From contig CM049309.1 of NCBI GenBank assembly GCA_026874595.1, positions 7,651,076 through 7,715,075 on the forward strand: DNA of 64,000 nucleotides. Reading direction: 5' to 3'. The notes below the pieces were generated by a model. That model was not told the DNA's origin and did no database searches. It worked only from the letters and a program-made list of their open reading frames with translations. Source of the stretch: Sipunculus nudus. Lineage: Eukaryota > Annelida > Sipuncula > Golfingiida > Sipunculidae. Positions 13,475-24,015 of this stretch are shown here, piece after piece; position 1 is the first letter of the stretch, and each line of letters starts with the position of its first letter. The position numbers and the translations under genes were made by a program.

Positions 13475-13899
13475 GATCTAAGTGTTTCAGCTTGTTAATT
13501 TATAGTTATTTTAAAATTAAAAAAAAAAATAAAAAATGTCCAAATTTTTAAATTTTACTCAGACAAGTACTGATTAAATATGTCAATATGTTTCACTAAT
13601 AATATTAAGACTCGTGGCTGTATCAGCTGTCACAAGACTATGTAAATAATCAAAATCTGTATTGCTGGTTCCTCAATTTATGTTAATAAAATTATACTTG
13701 CCCATCTCTAGTTTTCTCCTTGTACAATTTATAGGGTGTTCTTATGCTTGAGTTATTTTTTATTCTTATAATGGTTTCATAGCTGAGATTGCTTTTAATT
13801 TTTTTTTACATTTTTTAAAATAAAAATATTTAAATATGATAAAAAATCAGATCTTAGACAAGTTCTCATTATGATTTCTGTAATGTTGATAATTGTCAT
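13475..13899. other. AT-rich stretch inside the inverted-repeat pair
   Basis: AT-rich sequence with A and T runs, and no gene recognised. Confidence 0.4.
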
Positions 13900-14332
13900 A
13901 AGACTTTTGCTATGTCTAGTGCTTAGTTTGTTGTGAAAGTAGTCCAAAGTGAATATAATAGTTTTTTGTTTAAATATAAATTAAAGCCATAAAACCAGGT
14001 ACTAATGATCATTATCCATACTTATGATCAATTTGTGAAATTTGTAAATGCTGGATTCTCAAGAACTTTGTTTTGCTGAAACTGAATAAATACCAGACAT
14101 GATAAGAATACTTTGCAAATATATTTGAATGTGAATATGAATATATGTACTCCATAATTTCATGCATAAAAATAGGAATACAGGTATAAATGAAAGTATT
14201 TGAATACAAATGCAAATACTTTCAAAATGTAATCATGAATGTATTCATGAATATATTCTATAATATTGTTTTAATAATCATTTATTTCGATTATATTATT
14301 AAAAGATCTTTTCATATGATGCTGTTATTATT
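13900..14332 (+). mobile_element. HLE-D internal segment, left part, interrupted
   Basis: The phrases 'ccataaaaccaggtactaatgatcatt', 'tactttgcaaatatatttgaat' and 'catgaatatattctataatatt' match HLE-D interiors at 27110-27460 and 41150-41500. The match stops where the HLE-A block begins and resumes at 22469, so the HLE-A block was inserted into this sequence. No HLE-D 5' end is found to the left. Confidence 0.7.
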
Positions 14333-14377
14333 GTATCCCCAGACAAAGTCGGGGGATACTATGTTTTCATACCGGTC

Positions 14378-14408
<31 letters not shown>

Positions 14409-16082
14409 ATATGAATCTTGTTGGCGCGATAACCCAAAAAATATTTCACAGAACTTTACCAAACTTGGTATATGTATAGATATGGGTAAGAGGACGACGC
14501 CTATTTAAAATGAGGTCATGACCTTTACTAGGAGAGTGTCCTTGACCTTAAATAGGTCCAATTTTGGGGAAAATCACACAAATTCTTTAATATCTCAAGA
14601 AATCTTGCATGGATTTATCCCAAAATCAAGTTGATGGAAGATCATGGATAGGGTTGTCATGTTCCAGAAACTGGTGGCGCCACCTATTATTCTTTACTTG
14701 TTTTCGTGCCGTTTAATACCCCTTAAATTGCCACCTTACAGTACTGTGAGCATTATAAGTCAAAAACTAATGAACAGATTTCTTTTATATTATGCATATA
14801 CATAGGTATGGGTTATGGGATGATGCTTATTTAAATTGGGGTCATGACCTTTCCTATGATAGTGGCCTTGACCTTGAATATTGCCATATATGGTGAAAAT
14901 CACACACCTCTTATGATATCTCCAGTGTTGATAGCCATATGGATTTCAAACATGACTTATGTATGGCCCACCACTAAAGTAAGAACCCTATAGGTTCTAG
15001 GGTCATGAGGTCAAAGGTCAAGGTCACTGGACTGGCATTTTAAAAGATACTTTGGATGCATTTTAAGACAAACTTTCATCCCAGGTCTTCCATCTTGAAT
15101 ATATAGCTCACTTGCCAATAATGGATGATCCATATAAATTTTGGGGTCACAAGGTCAAAGGTCAAGGCCACAGGAGCTATCTGTCCAAAAATTAGTTTCT
15201 GGATGATAATTCCTGCTTTTATTGATGTAATGATTTCAAAATTGACTTATATATGTCCCATTGAAAAAGCAAGACTCAAATTGATTTTGGGGTCATGAGG
15301 TCAAAGGTCAAGGTCACAGGAAACCTCTATAAAAAGATTGTGGATGCATTTTCAGCCAAACAATTCATCTCAGATCTTTCATCTTGCACATATAGTTCAC
15401 ATGCCAAGAGTGGAAGACCCCTATCAATTTTGAGGTCACAAGGTCAAAGGTGAAGGTCACAGGAGCCATATGTCCAAAAATTAGTTTCTGGATGATAATT
15501 CCTGCTTTTATTGATGTATGGATTTCAAACTTGACTTATATATGTCCCATTGGAAAAGCAAGACCTAAATTGATTTTGGGGTCATGAGGTCAAAGGTCAA
15601 GGTCACATCTTTAAAAAGATGTGGATGCATTTTCAGCCAAACATTTCATCTCAGGTCTTTCATCTTGCACATATAGTTCACCTGCCAAGAGAGGAAGAAC
15701 CCTATCAGATTTGAGGTCACAAGGTCAAAGGTGAAGGTCACAGGAGCCATCTGTCCAAAAATTAGTTTCTGGATGATAATTCCTTCTTTTATTGATGTTT
15801 GGATTTCAAACTTGACTTGTACTTGACCCATTGGAAAAGCAAGACCGGAATTGAATTTGTGGTCATGAGGTCAAAGGTCAAGGTCACAGGAAACCTCAAT
15901 AAAAAGATTGTGGATGCATTTTCAGCCAAACATTTCATCTCAGATCTTTCATCTTGCACATATAGTTCACCTGCCAAGAGTGGAAGACCCCTATCAATTT
16001 TGAGGTCACAAGGTCAAAGGTGAAGGTCACAGGAGCCATATGTCCAAAAATTAGTTTCTGGATGATAATTCCTGCTTTTATT
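14333..16082 (+). mobile_element. HLE-A copy 1 of a head-to-tail trio (3' truncated)
   Basis: The 5' hairpin is GTATCCCC (14333-14340), an 11-base loop, and GGGGATAC (14352-14359). A (CCG)n tract follows near 14380-14408. The 5' region contains AGGTCATGACCT at 14513-14524 and GGTGGCGCCACC at 14673-14684. About four 288-bp units begin near 14950. The copy stops inside a unit at 16082, where the next copy's 5' hairpin starts, and its own 3' end is missing. Confidence 0.85.
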
Positions 16083-19000
16083 GTATCCCCAGACAAAGTC
16101 GGGGGATACTATGTTTTCATACCGGTCCCGCCACCGCCGTCGCCACCACCGCCGCCGCCGCCGCCGCATATAAATCTTGTTGGCACCATTACCCAAAAAA
16201 TATTTCACGGAACTTTACCAAACTTGGTATATGTATAGATATGGGTGAGAGGACGACGCCTATTTAAAATGAGGTCATGACCTTTACTAGGAGAGTGTCC
16301 TTGACCTTGAATAGGTCCAATTTTGGGGAAAATCACACAAATTCTTTAATATCTCAAGAAATCTTGCATGGATTTATCCCAAAATCAAGTTGATGGAAGG
16401 TCATGGATAGGGTTGTCATGTTCCAGAAACTGGTGGCGCCACCTATTATTCTTTACTTGTTTTTGTGCCGTTTAATACCCCCAAAATTGCCACCTTACAG
16501 TACTGTGAGCATTATAAGTCAAAAACTAATGGACAGATTTCTTTTATATTATGCATATACATAGGTATGGGTTATGGGATGATGTTTATTTAAATTGGGG
16601 TCATGACCTTTCCTATGATAGTGGCCTTGACCTTGAATATTGCCATATATGGTGAAAATCACACACCTCTTATGATATCTCCAGTGTTGATAGCCATATG
16701 GATTTCAAACATGACTTATGGATGGCCCACCACTAAAGTAAGAACCCTATAGGTTCTAGGGTCATGAGGTCAAAGGTCAAGGTCACTGGACTGGCATTTT
16801 AAAAGATACTGTGGATGCATTTTAAGCCAAACTTTCATCTTGCATATACAGTTCACCTGCCAAGAGTGGATGATCCATATAAATTGTGAGGTCACAAGGT
16901 CAAAGGTCAAGGCCACAGGAGCTATCTGTCCAAAAATTAGTTTCTGGATGATAATTCCTGCTTTTATTGATGTATTGATTTCAAACTTGACTTATATATG
17001 TCCCATTGAAAAAGCAAGACTCAGATTGATTTTGGGGTCATGAGGTCAAAGGTCAAGGTCACAGGACACATCTTTAAAAAGATTGTGGATGCATTTTCAG
17101 CCAAACATTTCATCTCAGACCTTTCATCTTGCACATGTAAGTCATCTGCCAATAGAGGAAGACCCCTATCAGTTTTGAGGTCACAAGGTCAAAGGTGAAG
17201 GTCACAGGAGCCATCTGTCCAAAATTAGTTTCTGGATGATAATTCCTGCTTTTATTGATGTATGGATTTCAAACTTGACTTGTATATGTCCCATTGGAAA
17301 AGCAAGATCCAAATTGATTTTGAGGTTATGAGGTCAAAGGTCAAGGTCACAGGACACACCTTTAAAAAGATGTGGATGCATTTTCAGCCAAACATTTCAT
17401 CTCAGATCTTTCATCTTGCACATATAGTTCACCTGCCAAGAGAGGAAGAACCCTATCAATTTTGAGGTCACAAGGTCAAAGGTGAAGGTCACAGGAGCCA
17501 TCTGTCCAAAAATTAGTTTCTGGATGATAATTCCTGCTTTTATTGATGTATGGATTTCAAACTTGACTTGTATATGTCCCATTGGAAAAGCAAGACCCAA
17601 ATTGATTTTGAGGTTATGAGGTCAAAGGTCAAGGTCACAGGAAACCTCTTTAAAAAGATTGTGGATGCATTTTCAGCCAAACATTTCATCTCAGATCTTT
17701 CATCTTGCACATATTGTTCACCTGCCAAGAGAGGAAGAACCCTATCAATTTTGAGGTCACAATGTCAAAGGTGAAGGTCACAGGAGCCATCTGTCCAAAA
17801 ATTAGTTTCTGGATGATAATTCCTTCTTTTATTGATGTATGGATTTCAAACTCGACTTGTATTTGACCCTTTGGAAAAGCAAGACCTGAATTGATTTTGG
17901 GGTCATGAGGTCAAAGGTCAAGGTCACAGGAAACCTTTTTAAAAAGATTGTGGATGCATTTTCAGCAAAACAATTCATCTCAGATCTTTCATCTTGCACA
18001 TATAGTTTACCTGCCAAGAGTAGAAGACCCCTTTCAATTGTGAGGTCACAAGGTCAAAGGAGAAGGTCACAGGAGCCATCAGTCCAAAATTCAGTTTCTG
18101 GATGATAATTCCTGCTTTTACTGATGTATAGATTTCAAATTTGACTTGTATATGTCCCATTGGAAAAGCAAGACCCAAATTGATTTTGAGGTTATGAGGT
18201 CAAAGGTCAAGGTCACAGGACACACCTTTAAAAAGATGTGGATGCATTTTCATCCAAACATATCATCTCAGATCTTTCATCTTGCACATATAGTTCACCT
18301 GCCAAGAGAGGAAGAACCCTATCAATTGTGAGGTCACAAGGTCAAAGGTGAAGGTCACAGGAGCCATCTGTCCAAAAATTAGTTTCTGGATGATAATTCC
18401 TGCTTTTATTGATGTATGGATTTCAAACTTGACTTGAATTTGACCCATTGGAAAAGCAAGACCTGAATTGATTTTGGGGTCATGAGGTCAAAGGTCAAGG
18501 TCACAGGAAACCTCTTTAAAAAGATTGTGGATGCATTTTCAGCCAAACAATTCATCTCAGATCTTTCCTCTTGCATATATAGTTCACCTGCCAAGAGTGG
18601 AAGACCCCTATCAATTGTGAGGTCACAAGGTCAAAGGTGAAGGTCACAGGAGCCGTCTGTCCAAAAATTAGTTTCTGGATGATAATTCCTGCTTTTATTG
18701 ATGTATGGATTTCAAACTTGACTTGTATATGTCCCATTGGAAAAGCAAGAACCAAATTGATTTTGGGGTGATGAGGTCAAAGGTCAAGGTCACAGGACAC
18801 ATCTTTAAAAAGATGTGGATGCATTTTCATCCAAACATTTCATCTCAGATCTTTCATCTTACACATATAGTTCTCCTGCCAAGAGAGGAAGAACACTATA
18901 AATTTTGAGGTCACAAGGTCAAAGGTGAAGGTCACAGGAGCCATCTGTCCAAAAATTAGTTTCTGGGTGATAATTCCTGCTTTATTGATGTATAGATTTC

Positions 19001-19274
19001 AAACTTAACTTGCATATGTCCCATTGGAAAAGCAAGACCAGATTTGATTTTGGGGTCATGAGGTCACAGGTCAAGGTCACAGGACACATCTTTAAAAAGA
19101 TCAAGGTCACAGGACCAACATCTTTAACAAGATTGTGGATTGTTAGATGGAAGAAACAATGAATTTGCCAAATGTCAGTATATGCTGCTAAAAATGGGGG
19201 TCTATTTATAAAGGGGGTGGGGGCCTACTATGGCTGGGGATACTCTGGCACCTGCGGTGCCAAGAAATGTCTAG
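16083..19274 (+). mobile_element. HLE-A copy 2 of the trio, full length
   Basis: This copy runs from GTATCCCC (16083-16090) to CTAG (19271-19274). Before the end come GGGGATAC (19236-19243), the inverted repeat of the start, and a hairpin GGCACC / TGC / GGTGCC (19247-19261). The body has about nine 288-bp units. Each unit has a GAGGTCAAAGGTCAAGGTCA module and a second GAGGTCACAAGGTCAAAGGT module. Because 288 is divisible by 3, each strand shows strings of look-alike open frames of 61-74 codons. These are not genes, and no Rep/helicase is encoded. Confidence 0.88.
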
Positions 19275-19283
19275 TTTTTAATT

Positions 19284-22200
19284 GTATCCCCAGACAAAGT
19301 CGGGGGATACTATGTTTTCATACCGGTCCCGCCGCCGCCGCCGCCGCATATGAATCTTGTTGGCGCGATAACCCAAAAAATATTTCACGGAACTTTACCA
19401 AACTTGGTATATGTATAGATATGGGTAAGAGGACGACGCCTATTTAAAATGAGGTCATGACCTTTACTAGGAGAGTGTCCTTGACCTTGAATAGGTCCAA
19501 TTTTGGGGAAAATCACACAAATTCTTTTATATCTCAAGAAATCTTGCATGGATTTATCCCAAAATCAAGTTGATGGAAGATCATGGATAGGGTTGTCAAG
19601 TTCCAGAAACTGGTGGCGCCACCTATTATTCTTTACTTGTTTTCGTGCCGTTTAATACCCCCTAAATTGCCACCTTACAGCACTGTGAGCATTATAAGTC
19701 AAAAACTATTGGACAGATTTCTTTTATATTATGCATATACATAGGTATGGGTTATGGGATGATGCTTATTTAAATTGGGGTCATGACCTTTCCTATGATA
19801 GTGGCCTTGATCTTGAATATTGCCATATATGGTGAAAATCACACACCTCTTATGATATCTCCAGTGTTGATAGCCATATGGATTTCAAACATGACTTATG
19901 TATGGCCCACCACTAAAGTAAGAACCCTATAGGTTCTAGGGTCATGAGGTCAAAGGTCAAGGTCACTGGACTGGCATTTTAAAAGATACTGTGGATGCAT
20001 TTTAAGCCAAACTTTCATCCCAGGTCTTTCATCTTGCACATATAAGTCATCTGCCAATAGAGGAAGACCCCTATCAATTTTGAGGTCACAAGGTCAAAGG
20101 TGAAGGTCACAGGAGCCATCTGTCCAAAAATTAGTTTCTGGATGATAATTCCTTCTTTTATTGATGTATGGATTTCAAACTATACTTGTATTTGACCCAT
20201 TGGAAATGCAAAACCGGAATTGAATTTGGGGTCATGAGGTCAAAGGTCAAGGTCACAGGACACATCTTTAAAAAGATTGTGGATGCATTTTCAGCCATAC
20301 AATTCATCTCAGATCTTTCATTTTGCACATATAGTTCACCTGCCAAGAGTGGAAGACCCCTATCAATTTTTAAGTCACAAGGTCAAAGGTGAAGGTCACA
20401 GGAGCCATATGTCCAAAAATTAGTTTGTGGATGATAATTCCTGCTTTTATTGATGTATGGATGTCAAACTTGACTTATATATGTCCCATTGGAAAAGCAA
20501 GACCCAAATTGATTTTGGGGTCATGAGGTCAAAGGTCAAGGTCACAGGACACATCTGTAAAAAGATGTGGATGCATTTTCAGCCAAACATTTCATCTCAG
20601 ATCTTTCATCTTGCACATATAGTTCACCTGCCAAGAGAGGAAGAACCCTATCAATTTTGAGGTCACAAGGTCAAAGGTGAAGGTCACAGGAGCCATCTGT
20701 CCAAAAATTAGTTTCTGGATGATAATTCCTTCTTTTATTGATGTATGGATTTCAAACTATACTTGTATTTGACCCATTGGAAATGCAAAACCGGAATTGA
20801 ATTTGGGGTCATGAGGTCAAAGGTCAAGGTCACAGGACACATCTTTAAAAAGATTGTGGATGCATTTTCAGCCATACAATTCATCTCAGATCTTTCATTT
20901 TGCACATATAGTTCACCTGCCAAGAGTGGAAGACCCCTATCAATTTTTAAGTCACAAGGTCAAAGGTGAAGGTCACAGGAGCCATATGTCCAAAAATTAG
21001 TTTGTGGATGATAATTCCTGCTTTTATTGATGTATGGATGTCAAACTTGACTTATATATGTCCCATTGGAAAAGCAAGACCCAAATTGATTTTGGGGTCA
21101 TGAGGTCAAAGGTCAAGGTCACAGGACACATCTGTAAAAAGATGTGGATGCATTTTCAGCCAAACATTTCATCTCAGATCTTTCATCTTGCACATATAGT
21201 TCACCTGCCAAGAGAGGAAGAACCCTATCAATTTTGAGGTCACAAGGTCAAAGGTGAAGGTCACAGGAGCCATCTGTCCAAAAATTAGTTTCTGGATGAT
21301 AATTCCTTCTTTTATTGATGTTTGGATTTCAAACTTGACTTGTATTTGACCCATTGGAAAAGCAAGACCGGAATTGAATTTGGGGTCATGAGGTCAAAGG
21401 TCAAGGTCACAGCAAACCTCTTTAAAAAGATTGTGGATGCATTTTCAGCCAAACAATTCATCTCAGATCTTTCATCTTGCACATATAGTTCACCTGCCAA
21501 GAGAGGAAGAACCCTATAAGTTTTGAGGTCACAAGGTCAAAGGTGAAGGTCACAGGAGCCATCTGTCCAAAAATTAGTTTCTGGATGATAATTCCATCTT
21601 TTATTGATGTATGGATTTCAAACTTGGCTTTGTTATTGACCCATTAGAAAAGCAAGACCCAAATTGATATTGGGGTCATGAGGTCAAAGGTCAAGGTCAC
21701 AGGAAACCTCTTGAAAAAGATTGTGGATGCATTTTCAGCCAAACAATTCATCTCAGATCTTTCCTGTTGCACATATAGTTCACCTGCCAAGAGTGGAAGA
21801 CCCCTATCAATTTTGAGGTGACAAGGTCAAAGATGAAAGTCACAGGAGCCATATGTCCAAAAATTAGTTTCTGGATGATAATTCCTGCTTTTATTGATGT
21901 ATGGATGTCAAACTTGACTTGTATATGTCCCATTGGAAAAGTAAGACCAAAATTGATTTTGGGGTCATGAGGTCAAAGGTCAAGGTCACAGGACACATCT
22001 TTAAAAAGATGTGGATGCATTTTCAGCCAAACATTTCATCTCATATCTTTCATCTTGCACATATAGTTCTCCTGCCAAGAGAGGAAGAACACTATCAATT
22101 TTGAGGTCACAAGGTCAAAGGTGAAGGTCATAGGAGCCATCTGTCCAAAAATAAGTTTCTGGATGATAATTCCTGCTTTATTGATGTATAGATTTCAAAC

Positions 22201-22468
22201 TTGACTTGCATATGTCCCATTGGAAAAGCAAGACCCAAATTGGTTTTGGGGTTTTGAGATCAAAGGTCAAGGTCACAGGACACATCTTTAAAAAGATCAA
22301 GGTCACAGGACCAACATCTTCAACAAGATTGTGGATCGTTAGATGGAATAAACAATAAATATGCCAAGTGTCAGTATATGCTGCTAAAAATGGGGGTCTG
22401 TTTTTGTAGGAGGGGGGCCTACTATGTCTGGGGATACTCTGGCACCTGCGGTGCCAAGAAATGTCTAG
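19284..22468 (+). mobile_element. HLE-A copy 3 of the trio, full length
   Basis: Only 9 bases (19275-19283) separate it from copy 2. It runs from GTATCCCC (19284-19291) to CTAG (22465-22468), with the hairpin GGCACC (22441-22446) and GGTGCC (22450-22455). About nine 288-bp units are present, including a perfect-looking 577-bp two-unit duplication (about 20158-20734 and 20735-21311). Its length of about 3.19 kb is nearly the same as copy 2. Confidence 0.88.
20158..21311 (+). repeat. Tandem 577-bp duplication of two 288-bp units
   Basis: The 577 bases from 20158 recur from 20735 with no difference that I could see, while neighbouring units differ at many sites. This marks a recent amplification of a dimer inside the array. 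Confidence 0.85.
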
Positions 22469-22889
22469 TTTAAATTATATTTGACACAATATTTGTTATC
22501 AATTTATAATAAATAGTTTTATTATTTAAGTTTTATTCATGGGTAGGAATAACCAGTAATTATTAAATAAAAGTTCTCATTTGTAAAAATCAGAATTACC
22601 ATGACAGATAATGGACAGGTTTTTTTTCAAATAATTCTACTGCAATGTAGATAAAGTTATATGGACAAGTCAAAACCTATGCGAAAACAGCACACCATTT
22701 CCAACTGTATATAATATAAATGACATCAATCCTCTTCCCTGTCTCCAAGGATATTATCATAAGCTTACATAACTTGAGTTAAACACCATTAGCTCATAAT
22801 GCAGCTTATATTATCACACAAAACCTGCACTTGCCTACCTCCTCTTCAAAATCATATTTTGTGAGCATATAAAACCCATGGATTCCTTG
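22469..22889 (+). mobile_element. HLE-D tail, right part of the interrupted copy
   Basis: The words 'aaattatat', 'caatatttgttat' and 'atcctcttccctgtctccaa' continue the HLE-D segment that stops at 14332. The tail ends with a decayed CCCATGGATTC and CTTG at 22886-22889, equivalent to the hairpin and CTTG end of intact copies at 27818 and 41875. Confidence 0.65.
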
Positions 22890-22904
22890 TTACCTTTTTT
22901 CAAC

Positions 22905-23075
22905 AACCATGCAATACTAAATGAGTTGGTGAAACATCCCATGTTTCACTCCTGTGATATGAAGGCGTGAAAATTGCCTTTCTGTATTATAATTGTATTT
23001 ATTATGGGAAAATGGTACAATGCAATACCAAATGAGTTGGTAAAACAACCAATGTTTCACTCCTGTGATCGTAAA
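22905..23075. repeat. Two direct copies of a segment of about 55 bp
   Basis: The segment from 'atgcaatactaaatgag' to 'ttcactcctgtgat' occurs at about 22909 and again about 111 bases later. Each copy holds a small GAAACAT/ATGTTTC hairpin, more decayed in the second copy. No gene is seen. Confidence 0.55.
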
Positions 23076-23077
23076 AG

Positions 23078-23344
23078 CATCGATCGCAATATGGGCTGGT
23101 CAAGATTAGGATCGCAATCTCGGCTGGACTGATCTTAGATCTGTCCAGACCAGATTGCAATCCTGAAGCAAGAAAAACAGGATCGCAGTCTGGGCCGGAC
23201 TAAACTGCGATTGCAATCTAGGCTGGACGGATCTAAGATCTGACCAGCCTGGATTGCGATCGCAGTTTGGGCCGGCCTGAACTGCGATCGCAATTTGGGC
23301 TGGACAGATCTAAGATCAGTCCGAATCGCGATCTGGGCCTTGAC
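23078..23344 (-). repeat. Right copy of the palindrome-rich inverted repeat
   Basis: In reverse complement this segment matches 13207-13474 from end to end, with the GTCAAGGCCC end at 23344 facing outward. It again contains GCGATCGC and AGATCT-type palindromes and borders an (AT)n tract outside. The two copies enclose about 9.6 kb, or about 1.5 kb once the HLE-A block is set aside. Confidence 0.75.
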
Positions 23345-23597
23345 ATATACATATATATATATATAAATAAAACACATATACAATATTACTTCCTATAAAA
23401 TTGGGGTAACTTCATCAGTTAAACAGTTTACACATACATAAACTCTAGATAATAGTCTCTGAATATTTGTTATTTGCTACCTATCTAAAAAATATTGCTA
23501 AATCTTGCATTTGGGAGGGCTTAGTACTTGTTAGCAAGTTTATCAAATTATGTGGTTGTTTAGTTTTTTCATATTTTCCCTGAATGAACTTTATTCG
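23345..23597. other. Microsatellite and AT-rich spacer
   Basis: An (AT)n tract at about 23350-23366 is followed by AT-rich DNA. No gene is seen. Confidence 0.45.
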
Positions 23598-24015
23598 TTA
23601 AAATTCATAAACCTGACATTCAAACAATAAATTATATTCATCCTCAATTTGTCTGATTCCTTTAGTCATACAACATTTACACCATCTTTTGTTAAGGTGT
23701 ACCTTTTTATGTCTTCCAATTTCCATTTCTGTTGGAAAGTCACTTAGCCTAAATGTTGCCATAACAGATCTTATATTTGGTGTTAAGTACTCTAAATATT
23801 TCTCTGGTTCTAAAAGTGATTTTACTGAATTGTACATTTACAATTTGCTGTTGCACTCAATTTCTGCATGCCATACCTGTAAGGCATGATCTTCCAATCT
23901 TTTCTCTACTATAGCCATAAAATATTTTACATCTCCAATAGTTTGAGATAACCAAATTGAGCCGAAACCCAAATTTATTTAACTGTAGTTTAATATATGA
24001 AGCCCAAGTAATTTT
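23598..24015 (-). pseudogene. Non-LTR retrotransposon (LINE) fragment, region C-terminal to RT
   Basis: The minus strand encodes a decayed C-terminal region of a LINE polyprotein. Landmarks are TWASYIKLQL, then after a frameshift GSIWLSQTIGDVKYFMAIVE and LEDHALQVWHAEIECNSKL. A stop follows, then EKYLEYLTPNIRSVMATFRL and a cysteine-rich WCKCC...IEDEYNLLFECQVY. This order is typical of the post-RT part of animal LINE proteins. It is the downstream half of the fragment at 27821-28781; the two were separated by the HLE-D at 24016-27818. The frame is broken by stops and a frameshift, so it is not functional. The LINE clade is not assigned. Confidence 0.75.

Noticed and set aside
14190-16238. Poly-Arg and poly-Pro stretches in open frames near 14400 and 16150
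   Set aside because: They are translations of the (CCG)n tract just after the HLE-A 5' hairpin.
15646-22104. Dozens of open frames of 61-74 codons on both strands with near-identical products (MDFKLDLY..., MAGELYVQ..., MGQIQVKFE...)
   Set aside because: They are by-products of the 288-bp unit, whose length is a multiple of 3. Each frame is broken once per unit, both strands behave alike, and no known domain is present.
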